64,000 nucleotides of DNA from Artemia franciscana (Eukaryota; Arthropoda; Branchiopoda; Anostraca; Artemiidae): positions 24,538,038 through 24,602,037 of the forward strand of contig NC_088879.1 in the NCBI RefSeq assembly GCF_032884065.1. Reading direction: 5' to 3'. Positions 53,127-63,712 of the stretch are shown here, piece by piece; the stretch's first letter is position 1, and every line of letters begins with the position of its first letter. The notes beneath the pieces are model-generated. The model saw only the letters and a program-made list of their open reading frames with translations, was not told the origin of the DNA and ran no database searches. Position numbers and translations under genes: made by a program.

Positions 53127-54240
53127 ACTAAAAATATATAATCTTTCCCCGTGACTAGTGCTAGAGTATAAATAAATGCAATAACAAGATGAAAAAAAAA
53201 ATATAAGGTTCCTGTTAAAGCTACAACTATCCAGTCTAAACTGAATGCGCCGATAAAAAAATATATTTCGGAAAAGAAGTTAAGTGATGGGGGCAGTCCT
53301 ATATTGAAGAAACTAAGACCAAGTCATCAAAAACATAGATATGGAAAAAGAGAGATTGTTCTGCGAGTAAGAAAGAATCTACGACTTCAAATACGCATAT
53401 AAAATAGATAACTTAAATAAAATAATCCAGAGGAACAAATCCCGTGAGATACCATTATTAAAATTGATCTTCTGTTGGTGTAAGTACAAGATATAAGTAT
53501 ACCTAAAATAACAAATGATATGTGGGCTACGGAAGAGTAAGAAATTAAGGATTTGACATCGGATTAACGTAAGCAAATCAAGCAGCTGAAGATCCCACCT
53601 ACTAAGCAGACCCCTATTAATCTTGTTTCTCTATAAATGTTTAATCCTTGTACCAAGTGGAGGCCGTAACCCCCTAGCTTTAAGAGAATAACAGCTAACA
53701 CTATAGAACCAGTAACTGGAGCTTCCACGTGAGCCTTAGGTAATGAAATGTGTGCAAAATAGACTGGAAGTTTCACTAGGAACGAAAGGATAGCTAAAGA
53801 AAAGATTGTCTTGTCTATGAAATTTCCCCAAAATTGTAAGAAGGATGACGAATAAACGCTTGTGTGAGCAATAATGATGAAGAGTAGAGGTAAAGAAGAT
53901 AATAGCGTATAAAATAAGAAATAATAGGAAGCAGGTAGCCACTCTGGCTGATAACCTCACCCGAGAATTAAAATAATTGTGGGAAAGAGCACTCAAAGAA
54001 AACGTAAAATAAAATGAATGACTGCGTAGTAAAAGTAAGTCATAAAAGGACAAACAAGCTTACAAGAATAATTCTATAACTTAATGGCCAACTTGGCTTT
54101 AATCTAATAACTATTAAAAAGAAAATTCCTGAACTTAATGTTAATAAAGTAATTCCTCACTCTAAATGAAATTCTGATATTAGCTTATATATTAATATCA
54201 AATATGCTAAACTTAAGGTAAAGAACCACTTATTCATTTA
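53127..54240 (-). pseudogene. nad4: nad4 copy
   Basis: It starts ATGAATAAG at 54240, overlapping the nad4L stop as is usual. Reading with mitochondrial code gives [76 protein letters not shown], then SDVKSLISYSSVAHMSFVIL and GLPPSLNFFSE, ending near 53127. At about 1.1 kb it is shorter than the usual 1.3 kb; the stretch around 53560 needs a frame change. Complex I membrane subunit. Confidence 0.88.
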
Positions 54241-54490
54241 AAAACTGCACTTGATCTGATCCTGACGAACGTACTAAAGATACCAATACTGATAATCCTA
54301 AAGCTCCCTCACAAACTGTAATTCTAAGAAAGATGAATGCGTTAATTATTCTCATATAATTTGAATATATTAATAATCCAAACAATAAAAGAATGAGAAA
54401 TTTTAATCTCAATAGAGTTACTAAAAGATGCTTACTTCTTGAAGAGAAGATTAATAATCCTAAAAAAGTGATAAGTAGATTATTATGATT
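54230..54490 (-). pseudogene. nad4L: nad4L copy
   Basis: The frame gives ITFLGLLIFSSSSKHLLVTL, LLLFGLL and the conserved ITVCEGALGLSVLVSLVRSS, ending FLNE and TAA at 54230-54232. No standard start codon is visible near 54490. About 85 residues. Confidence 0.85.
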
Positions 54491-54552
54491 GACTGAGTAA
54501 TTAAAAAATAATGTCGGTCTTGTAAACTGAATTTAGAGGAATCTCTCGGTCT
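54491..54552 (+). pseudogene. trnT: trnT copy
   Basis: The acceptor arm GACTGAG/CTCGGTC pairs with one G-T, and the anticodon loop CTTGTAA has TGT. It is immediately followed by trnP on the other strand, the pancrustacean arrangement. Confidence 0.85.
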
Positions 54553-54614
54553 TCAAAAGAGTTATTAACATCTTTAACTTCCAAAGTTAATATTTTTATT
54601 AAACTACCTTTTGA
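54552..54614 (-). pseudogene. trnP: trnP copy
   Basis: The acceptor TCAAAAG/CTTTTGA is perfect, and the anticodon loop CTTTGGAAG has TGG. No damage is visible. Confidence 0.88.
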
Positions 54615-54615
54615 C

Positions 54616-55082
54616 ATGCTATGATCTATTGTTGTTATTTCTTTATTTATACTTCTCATAAATCATCCTCTTGCTTTTACACTCTTGTTATTCGTCCAAA
54701 CTTTATTGGTTTGTATTATACTTAAAAATGTTTCCCTATGAATTTCATTAATTCTTTTTTTAATCTTTTTAGGAGGAATTCTAGTAATATTTATTTATGC
54801 ATCTTCACTGAGAGCTAATGGAAAATTTGCTGTTGATTTAATCTCATTCATATGAGTGCTCCCTACAGTTATCTTCTCTTTCTTAGTTTTGAATAAGAAT
54901 TTATGTTTATCAGTTCTTCTTCGGGATACCTCTATCCTGTGGATTTCATGGTCATCAATTTTAATGTTAAAAGACTTACTGTATTAGCCTACTCATTTAT
55001 AGTAGTGCATTTATTTTTAGCACTCCTGCTAGTTATTGATTTTTTGAACAGCAATAAAAAACCTTTACGGTCAATGATCTAG
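54616..55082 (+). pseudogene. nad6: nad6 copy, frameshifted
   Basis: ATG at 54616; [40 protein letters not shown] (the conserved nad6 core) and VLPTVIFSFLVLN follow. The C-terminal VLAYSFMVVHLFLALLLVID is in another frame, so there is a shift around 54940-54970. It ends with TAGTAG at 55080. Confidence 0.87.
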
Positions 55083-55107
55083 TAGTTCCGTGATCTTAGA
55101 AAATAAA

Positions 55108-56238
55108 ATGTTATCTCCACGTAAGACGCAACCTACCCTTAAAATTATTAATTCTGCCTTGGTGGATCTACCTGTGCCGGCCAACATTTCTATTTGATGA
55201 AACTTCGGCTCTCTCCTGGGCCTATGCCTTGTTATCCAAATTGTTACTGGGCTTTTTTTAGCGATACATTATACTGAGAGAGTGGACTTAGCTTTCTCTA
55301 GAGTAGCCCATATTTGCCGGGATGTCAACTACGGTTGACTCCTCCGGACTATTCACGCCAATGGTGCCTTTTTTTCTTTATTTGCGTTTATTTTCACATT
55401 GGTCGAGGAATATATTATGGTTCTTTTCATTATTTTGAGACATGAATGACTGGAATTGCTCTTTTATTTCTTGTAATAGCCGCTGCTTTTTTAGGGTATT
55501 TTCTCCCGTGAGGTCAAATGTTCTTTTGGGGGGCTACTGTAATTAAAAACTTAGTGTCTGCCGTACCTTATATTGGTAATGACGTGGTGCAATGATTATG
55601 AGGGGGATTTGCTGTTGATAATCCAAATCTGACGTGATTTTTCACTTTTCATTTTTTAATCCCCTTTCTGGTCGCCGGTCTAACAATGATTCACCTTTTA
55701 TTCCTTCATCAAAGAGGTTCTAATAATTCTCTTGGAATTAACGCCAACTTAGACAAACTACTATTCCACCCTTATTTTACTATTAAGGATACCGTAGGAT
55801 TTATAGTCCTTATTTTTTTTTCTTGTAACTCTCTCCTTAACTAGACCTTATCTTCTGGGAGACCCGGACAATTTCATTCCTGCTAATCCATTAGTTACCC
55901 CAGCCCATATCCAACCGGAATGATATTTTCTATTTGCGTATGGTATTTTACGATCTATTCCTAATAGACTAGGAGGGGTAATCGCCCTTGTTTCTTCTAT
56001 CCTTATTCTTGTGTCCCTTCCCTTTACATATAAGCCTAAGTTTCGAGGTCTTGAATTCTATTCTGTTGCCCAAACTTTGTATTGATCCTGGGTATCAGTG
56101 TTCTTACTTCTAACATGGATTGGAGCACGACCTGTAGAAGACCCCTATATTTTTCTAGGACAGATTCTTACATGTGCTTACTTCTCATATTTTGTATTTA
56201 CTCCAATTATTATTAATTTAAATGACAAAATTGTCTAG
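55108..56238 (+). pseudogene. cob: cob (cytochrome b) copy, two frameshifts
   Basis: ATG at 55108 and TAG at 56236-56238, the full length. Blocks seen are [97 protein letters not shown] and RSIPNRLGG. The heme-ligand and Qo-site (here PAHIQPEWYF) regions are recognisable. One base is lost in the T run at about 55373, and a second shift is in the T run at about 55815. In a mitochondrion it is the core of complex III. Confidence 0.92.
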
Positions 56239-56240
56239 TT

Positions 56241-56309
56241 AGACCCCTTGGCCGATTAAAGCATCTGTTTTGAAAGCAGAATTAGCTTGATTATACAACC
56301 AGGGGTCTT
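56241..56309 (+). pseudogene. trnS2: trnS2 (UGA) copy
   Basis: The acceptor AGACCCC/GGGGTCT is perfect, and the anticodon stem-loop TCTGT TTTGAAA GCAGA gives TGA. It lies between cob and nad1, as in ancestral arthropod mtDNA. Confidence 0.87.
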
Positions 56310-57209
56310 TATTTTTAACCCCCTTGAGAAAAGCTTCAATTAAACAAAGGAATATTAAAGATACCGGTAGAAGACTTGTCCAGCATAAATATATTAAGTT
56401 ATCATAACGATAACGAGGGTAAGAGCCACGTCTCCAAAGATAAAAGTACACCACTAGACAGAATATAAAAAATCTTATACCCTCAAATACTACACTAAAT
56501 AATAAAGATATAAAAAGAATGCTAGCATATTCTGATAATATGATTAGAGCGAAGCCGACTCCTATATATTCTGTATTAAAACCCGACACTAACTCAGATT
56601 CCCCCTCAGCTAAATCGAAGGGGGTACGGTTAGTCTCTGCCAGAATTGTAATAAATCAGCACAGTCCTAAAGGAAGACATAAGTATAGAGGTCAACCTAA
56701 GTAAGAGGATTTAACTAGATACCCTTCTAGATCAAGCTTCTTAAGTAACATTAAAGGGGAACGAATAATAATAATCAGAGATGCTTCATAAGAGATGGTC
56801 TGTGCCCTTGCACGAATTCTTCCTAACAAAGAATACTTGGAGTTAGAGGACCAGCCTGCCACCATAATTCTGTACACTCTCACTCTCATTGCGCAAATGA
56901 CCAAAAGAAATGATAGGTTAAATATTGCACCATAAGAAATAAACGGGACTAGAGTTCATAAAAAAAGGAAAGAAATAAGCTGAACACAGGAGCAACAACA
57001 TACGGTATAAAATTAGAAATAAGAGGAAGTGAGACTTCCTCACAAAATAGTTTAATCCCGTCAGAAAAAGGCTCTAGGATCCCCAGAAAGCCGACTAAAT
57101 TTGGGCCCTTCCGTAATTGAATGTAGCCCAAAATCTTTCGTTCTAATAGTGTTAAAAAAGCAACAGAAACTAAAACCATAACTAATTGTAAGAAAATAAA
57201 ATAGATCAT
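56310..57209 (-). pseudogene. nad1: nad1 copy, frameshifted
   Basis: ATG at 57209 ([18 protein letters not shown]), [29 protein letters not shown], then a one-base loss in a T run at about 56962. [20 protein letters not shown] (AGA read as Ser), [30 protein letters not shown] and [14 protein letters not shown] follow. The last residues before trnS2 are LKGVKNK. Ubiquinone-side subunit of complex I. Confidence 0.9.
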
Positions 57210-57222
57210 TTAAGCTATTGCT

Positions 57223-57284
57223 ATCAACTAAGGTCTCCTTATAAATAGATCCTAAATCTAACGCATTTATCTGCCAAGTTGACA
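57223..57284 (-). pseudogene. trnL1: trnL1 (UAG) copy
   Basis: The minus strand has ACTTGGCAGATAAATGCGTT, then AGATTTAGGATCT with the TAG anticodon, and a TCAACT/AGTTGA acceptor. It is placed between nad1 and rrnL as expected. Confidence 0.8.
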
Positions 57285-58445
57285 TAAAATCTCAAGAGGT
57301 CCTTTCGTACTACCATGAGTGGGTTTACCTTGGGTGTAGAAACTAACCTGGCTTACGCCAGTCTGAACTTAGACCAAATAGGGGTTTAATAGTCGAACAG
57401 ACTACCTTGCTAGGCTGCTGCACCGAGTAGGGTCCCTGAACCAACATCGAGGTCGCAAACTCTTTTGTCGATTTGAACTCTCAGAAAGAATTACGCTGTT
57501 ATCCCTAAGGTAACTTGGTCTTTATTCATATAAGGATCAATGGTCATTTGTTGATGTGTTTATGTTGTAAGTGTTTGTTCTGTTCTCACCGTCGCCCCAA
57601 CCAAACATTCTTTTACTATGTCTAATTACCTGCCGTAAGACAAAAAAAAATTAAATGTAAAGATCTATAGGGTCTTATTGCCCTCCAAGTACATTTAAGC
57701 TTTTTCACTTAAAGATTAACTTCAATTTAATAGAAGAGACGGATCATCTCTCGTCAAACCATTCATTCCAGCCTCAAATCAAAAGGCTAATGATTATGCT
57801 ACCTTCGCATGGTCAGTATACCACGGCCCTTTAATTCATCAGTGGGCAGGCTCGACTTCCTAAAATTAGGAGGCGATTTCTTTGTTAAACAGGCGGAGAT
57901 GAGTTTTGCCGAATTCCTTTGGTATTTTATAAGGAAAATTATGTTGGATATGTTTATAGTTCTACTAATTCTATCATTATGATTGCTAAATTTATGTAAT
58001 TAACATTGGCTAGTCTGAATTAATTATTTTGAAATTATCTTTTTAGTGACAATGGTTATTAAACCGATGCAACTTTTAAGCCTAATCATGTCCTTATTGA
58101 TTTTATGATATAATTTTTTCTAGAGCTCGTCCCCTAGAAAATCTTCCTTGTTGAGTGCCCTAAAGGAGTATTCTGCCAACCAGATATAAAGGTTCGAAAT
58201 ATTTTTCACAACGATTTCAGTCTTAAAGAGATTTATAAAACAGTCATCTATAACTAATATGGATCACTTTATTTCGGGATTTGACAATAGAGATAGAAAT
58301 TTAGTAAATCCTGATACAAAAGGTACCGACAATAACTTTCATATAATTAGTAAATTTTCCTTTTCAGTACTTAGACCTTGAATAAGTTCAATTCTTTTAC
58401 TTATATAATATTATCTTAAATAAATCTGTGAATAAAAATTTACAG
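57285..58445 (-). pseudogene. rrnL: rrnL (16S rRNA) copy 2
   Basis: The plus strand shows the reverse complement of the conserved large-subunit core: AGGTCCTTTCGTACTA (about 57298), CAGACTACCTTGCTAGG, ATTACGCTGTTATCCCTAAG (about 57489) and ACCTTCGCATGGTCAGTATA (about 57803). About 1.15 kb, near full length for arthropods. The 5' portion matches the fragment at 51273-51430. Confidence 0.92.
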
Positions 58446-58505
58446 AGCACTCTGAAAAGTATCTTTTTAATGTAAGCAAAATGTTTGTTCAAACTGCCTC
58501 CCTCT
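58445..58505 (-). pseudogene. trnV: trnV copy 2 (uninterrupted)
   Basis: Between rrnS and rrnL the minus strand reads ACATTTTGCTTACATTAAAA, an anticodon arm with TAC at 58474-58472. It is the unbroken counterpart of the copy split by the MITE at 50815. Acceptor ends are not clear. Confidence 0.6.
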
Positions 58506-58660
58506 TTCAAGACACACCTTCTGATATACCTACTTTGTTACGACTTATCTCTTCGGACAAGAGAGTGACGGGCGATGTGTACATTTCTCAGAGCCTCCTT
58601 CAGGTTGGCAAGCCTTACTTCTAAATACACCTTCTTCTCCATGATAAAATGAAAATTCCG
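58506..58660 (-). pseudogene. rrnS: rrnS 3' fragment, copy 2
   Basis: Reverse complement of the rrnS end (TACTTTGTTACGACTTATCT, GAGAGTGACGGGCGATGTG), almost identical to 50640-50796 apart from a few substitutions. It breaks at about 58660, where cox2 sequence begins. Confidence 0.92.
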
Positions 58661-58892
58661 TAGAGATAGCTACTAAAATAATAGCAGGAATAACGGTTCA
58701 AACCGTCTCGATTGCCTGACCATCAAGTAGATAACGATGGAGAAATTTATAAGAAAATAATGCAGCTAAGAAAAAGCCAACAAGAGAAGTAATTAAGATT
58801 ACTACTAGTAAAGCAAGGTCATGGAAAAAAATAAGTTGTTCTATGAGAGGTGAGTTCCCATTTTGTAAACCTGGTTGGAATCATTGAGACAC
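58661..58892 (-). pseudogene. cox2: cox2 5' fragment
   Basis: The minus strand from about 58892 (GTG TCT CAA) gives VSQWFQPGLQNGNSPLIEQL, IFFHDLALLVVILITSLVGF, SYKFLHRYLLDGQAIETVW and TVIPAIILVAIS before the break. This is the first transmembrane hairpin of cytochrome oxidase subunit II, without the CuA domain. Confidence 0.92.
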
Positions 58893-58951
58893 TTTTAAAG
58901 GGGGTACCCATCTTTGGAGCTTAAATCCAATGTATACATGTTTCTGCCACT
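58890..58951 (-). pseudogene. trnL2: trnL2 (UAA) copy
   Basis: The minus strand has GTGGCAGAAACATG, then TGGATTTAAGCTCCA with TAA anticodon, between cox1 and cox2, the position diagnostic of Pancrustacea. Confidence 0.85.
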
Positions 58952-59362
<411 letters not shown>

Positions 59363-59598
59363 TTTTTTTGCATTTTTTTTATGGCACTTGGTATATACCA
59401 AGTGACGTACAGTGATCACAAATTCTGTCGGTCTGTCAGTCCCGGTTTTGCTAGTTTAGGCACTTTCAGATGAGCTAGGACGATGAACTTTGACAGGTGT
59501 ATCAGGGACCAGACCAGATTAAATTAGAAATAGTCGTTTTTCTGATTCGATCATCTGGGGGGAGGGGGACGGTTAAGAAATATATTTTAGTTTTTTTT
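59363..59598. repeat. Dispersed repeat with 20-bp palindrome at the NUMT edge
   Basis: T-rich tract, then the perfect palindrome CACTTGGTATATACCAAGTG (59385-59404), GACGTACAGTGATCACAAAT and GTCGGTCTGTCAG. The next part (GAGCTAGGACGATGAACTTT ... ATCTGGGGGGAGGGGGACGG) is related to 16175-16290 in SMC1 intron 4, so it belongs to the same repeat family as the G-rich tandem array. Confidence 0.7.
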
Positions 59599-60616
59599 TT
59601 CAAAGGCGATATTTACCCTTTAGCTAGTTCATAAAGATGGGTCTTTCTTGTCTCATGAGAAGTTTGAAAACTGTAATTAGTATCTTGGCTGGTTTTGTGA
59701 AAACAGAGTATGTATACAAAAGAAGTATTGGGAATCGCAGCCTAGTTACTATTTTAAGGGAAATTAGAACTTCCTGGGAGGGTGTAAAGAGAGAGGCTTT
59801 GAAAATATTTGGATATGGGTGGAGCCTGCGTGACTGTTTTGGTCTAGTGGCTGGGGGCTGCAGTGAGTTGTTAAGAGTAGTAGTGACTTTTTATTACTTT
59901 CGTTTTATAAAGGTTGACGGACTCGTTTTTGCTCAAAGCTATTCCTTTGGAATAACCATATTCCGCTCCATTGTGTAAGTGCTCCTAGAAATTTTCTTAA
60001 AGGAAAGACTTCTTTTAATGCTAATCTAAAAAGGAATACCAATAGTACATTTTGAATAGCACTAGAACAGGAATTTGCATGTTTGAAAAACAATCTTCCT
60101 GACCCAAAAAATAGTAGAAGCTGCTTCAAAACCCATTTAGAAATCCTACTCCTGTTAGAATTTTGAATCTCTGTTGGGACCTAGCTTACCCCTGTGAGGA
60201 AAAAATCCCCTAGTGAAAGAAGGCTGTCTTTATTGCAAGACCTTAAATGTGGTTATAAACCAAACTGAAAACATCGTCTATACAACAACTTGGCCTAATT
60301 TATAACCACTTCAAATCGTAGCACGATCATTTCACAAAAACCAAACGTAGAAAAGAACCAAAGTATTTTCTGGAACGGCCAAACATGTTTTTGAAAAAAA
60401 AGCGAAAAAATGTATGAGAATGCCTATTATCTAGTGAAAACAAAGAAAGGGTTATGGTATTCCTCAATTTCAACTTATAAGGAAATTAAATCAATGGGCA
60501 CACATTAGTTTGGCGATTGACTCATAACTAAATCATGTTCTGTTTTAGAATTTGGCAAAGAATCAGTCAGCTCAATCATTTCTTGGTCCCGAAAATTCGG
60601 AAGAGCCTTATTTGGG
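59599..60616 (+). repeat. Duplicated SMC1 intron 4 / exon 5 segment
   Basis: Collinear copy of 16766-17776 with a modest number of substitutions and small indels. It keeps the acceptor TTCTGTTTTAG and the exon start [20 protein letters not shown], with Ala-to-Ser and Pro-to-Ser changes, but stops in mid-codon after 'YLG' at about 60616. Being truncated and 18 kb beyond the SMC1 stop, it cannot form part of the gene. Confidence 0.92.
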
Positions 60617-61538
60617 TTTTTATTAGATTTTTACTGTAGGCTCGAACTGAAAACATCATCATGCAATTATTTCTCTACATTTAGTTCTTTTAAAGTACCC
60701 ATAGTTTTTTTCCTTCCTGCGATTTTTTTATAATCTCCGGAGCCACATAGAGCACCGAAAAAGCCTCTTTACTCTTCCCGAGGTGATGCTCTTGTGGCGA
60801 AATCTTCCTATTCAGGTAATGACGAGGTTTCAGCCGTCCTCAGATGTCGGTCAAAAGTTCACCGCGAACAGTTCATCTTCTTCTGTCACCTGGTTTCCAA
60901 TCATAGGCTGTCCAAGGAAGGAAAGAATTCTCTTCGAGCTTTTGATTCATTTTTCGGTACTCCCTAGCATAGAGGAGTATGGAGAGCGCATTGCTATTAA
61001 AGAGATGTAACTTCAGTCGCAAAAAGTATTTGCTGCTCGTTCCAAATGGGCTTTGATCTATTAAAAGATCCAGCTAAATGACGGATCTTTACTGTAATTT
61101 TCAAAAAAACTTCCTGGGAGGGTGTAAAGAGAGAGGCTTTGAATATATTTGGATATGGGTGGAGCCTGCGTGACTGTTTTGGTCACAGGTGGCTGGGGGC
61201 TTGCTTTTTTTGAATAACGAAAAGAACAAAAATTAAACCCCTTAATAATCAAAAGTGCTACTTTTCCTACTACCAGCTCAGTGCAGCGCCAAAATGCGCC
61301 AGAATTTGTAATTTTATATACCGGTACTCAATTATGCATTCCTAGCAATAGTTCGATCAGATCCGCCTCTAACAGATTGGATAATATCAGTTTAAATTCG
61401 AGAACTGATTCTTATTGACGATTATTAATAAATTTCTAGAACAAATCATAAAGTTGTCGGGGAAAACTGTTGATAAATTAAATAAAAAAACAATCGCACG
61501 ATTCCCTATGGTTTGCCCAGATCGTATAACCGATTATA

Positions 61539-61539
<1 letters not shown>
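60617..61539. other. Intergenic, one unexplained plus-strand frame
   Basis: A plus frame at about 60780-60968 reads SGNDEVSAVLRCRSKVHREQ, FIFFCHLVSNHRLSKEGK and NSLRAFDSFFG before a stop. It looks compositionally protein-like, but I do not recognise it and it has no clear start. An ~90-base piece at 61108-61200 is the third copy of 16932-17022. Confidence 0.4.

Positions 61540-61580
<41 letters not shown>
61540..61580. repeat. Poly(A) tract, 41 bases
   Basis: Forty-one consecutive A, preceded by GATCGTATAACCGATTATAC. It could be the tail of a retroposed sequence on the plus strand; no target-site duplication was found. Confidence 0.9.
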
Positions 61581-61582
<2 letters not shown>

Positions 61583-62930
61583 AGGAAATCAAGTCCAGAA
61601 TAATAAAGCACAATTCTTTATATAATACATATAAAATTCTTATAAAAAATAAAACTAAAATCTGCCTAACAGATCCAAAAACCTTTGTTTTTCTGACGTA
61701 GCGTTTTTATCTTCTCCAAAATTGCTAACATATTCTGAAAGAAAAGAAATAATATTAAAGAAAATTCCAGGCAAATACAAGACGTCTCAAGACTAAATAT
61801 GTGTTTTAGTGAAACTGGAAACTTAAACTTTGTTTTAAAGAGATGTTCATTGCCTATCGGGGATGTTTAAATATAGCGCACATAAATAAAAGAAAAATAA
61901 AAGAAACAGCACTACCCCATCTATTCTTTAAAAGACTTAAATTTAGATAGAATTTCAACAAATTCAGTTTTCTTCTGATTCGGACTCTTTGTTCCCAATG
62001 GGGTCGATAAACGAATATTTAGAGGAGGGGGAGGGGCAAATTTTAATTTCCAAAATATAGGTAATTTTTTCGATTTGTTCAATAAAAATTACCAAAAAGG
62101 CATTTCAAGTGTAAATACCCTAAAAAGGTTTTTTCTTAAAAATTCAAGGGGAGGGGACTGAGAGAAAAGAAATGGAGCAGGCACATTCTTCCCCCCTAAT
62201 TCTAGTCACTGTACGTTGGGCTTGCTAATCAAACCCTTCCAGACTGTCCATTAACTGGTTTTGTTATATTTTTTTTTTTAAAGTAGATTCCCAGGTTTGC
62301 TCAATAGTTTCTTTGACCATTCATCTTCTTAGTAAAATCATTCTACCTCTAATTCCAAAAGGAACCATTTCATGGTTGGTTCCGTTCGGCGATAAAAGAA
62401 AGTTTCTCAATTCAACACACTGTTCCTAATATCTAGAACCCGATTGAATAGAATCTCGTATTTTCAGGAGAATACGAACAGAATCAGAAAGATAAAAGAA
62501 TATTGACATTCTTAAATAAAATTTTTAAGTAATTTTTTTCTAAATTGTCTCTCTTTCCCAAATTAGTATGTGCGTTATAGTTCATTTGTTTCAACTAGAG
62601 TTCTATCTTATTCTACCCAAGAACCTGTGCTACATATTAACTACGATTTAAAAGTCTGTTTGAAATAAATAGATCTTAAATAAATAATCTTCACAATGTA
62701 CTCGCAACTAAAAATCAGTTTTATTTTGATCTCATTCTAGTATAATTTAACAGATGGTTTTGGGTTTAAGCAGTCAGCCTTTAACCAATCCTCTCAGCAG
62801 ATATGCAAATTACAACATGTGTTTAGGTCAGAATAAAGCCTTGTGAGAGGATATTTTGCTTCAAGGACATTTTCCTAATTTGATTTTAGAATGTGATTTT
62901 GCTGAAATCCAGAAAAAACAGAAATCAAAT
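61581..62930. other. Intergenic AT-rich DNA, nothing recognised
   Basis: Short homopolymers, no open frame of interest and no element ends that I can identify. Confidence 0.6.
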
Positions 62931-62934
62931 AATC

Positions 62935-63712
62935 AGTCATAGCCAACAAACAAACAGTAGTTACTAATACAAATGAATAAATAAATCTTAAAACAAGTGA
63001 AACTTAAATTGGATATGCAGATCCAGCTTGAAGCGAACAAAAATCTATACAAAGAAGAGTTTCAGTTTTGCCTCCTTCTTTCACTGTAAAAGTCTAAAAC
63101 CTACTGCGACATTGAGCTTCTTGATGAAAACTACATGTGTCTTGAACAGTCTAGACAAGTACAAATAAAATCAAACTGAATGTTTGATATATAATGCTAT
63201 TAATTGTTGAAAGATCTTCGGTTCAAGATTTTATTTCACTATAATTTTATTTTCATTTTCAATTCAGCAATAACTGGAAAAGAAGATCATTGTAATATAA
63301 TTCGTTTTCAGTGAAGGACCAATGACATAGCAGGTTTAAGACTTTAACAGTTAGGGAAAGGGGCAGTATTCAAACTCTTGTTAGCACTGAAGCTATGTTT
63401 GCCTTGAACAGTCTTGGAAAGAACTAATAAAATTGAAGTTAATATATGATATTTAATGACATTAATTACTGAAGGGTCATCAGTTCAAAAGTTAATGTTG
63501 CTGTAATTTTTATGTTTATTTTCAACGTTGTAATAAGTACAAAATAAATTTTTTTTAACATAATTCGGTTTCAGTAAAGCGCCAATGATACAGTAGATTT
63601 TTACAGTGAAAGAAGGAGGCATTCAATTTAAGTTCTACTCGTTTTAAGATTTATTTACCCATTTATATTAGTAACTATTGTTTGTTTGGTATGATTGGCG
63701 TGGAGGGGGGGG
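62935..63712. repeat. Imperfect fold-back with internal tandem duplication
   Basis: The left arm (about 62938-63100) and right arm (about 63585-63712) are imperfect reverse complements, sharing CAAACAAACA-TAGTTACTAATA, AAATAAATCTTAAAAC and GCCTCCTTCTTTCACTGTAA. The left arm carries an extra ~55 bases. Between them lie two diverged copies of a ~285-bp unit ('tcttgaacagtct...aataaaat...cagttcaa...aattcggtttcagt...ccaatga'), at about 63130-63345 and 63405-63600. No coding frame. It may be a MITE-like or fold-back element. Confidence 0.75.

Noticed and set aside
60549-60616. An alternative SMC1 exon or second SMC1 gene
   Set aside because: Only the first ~68 bases of the exon are present, it ends in mid-codon, it lacks LSGGEKT, and it lies 18 kb past the SMC1 stop codon.
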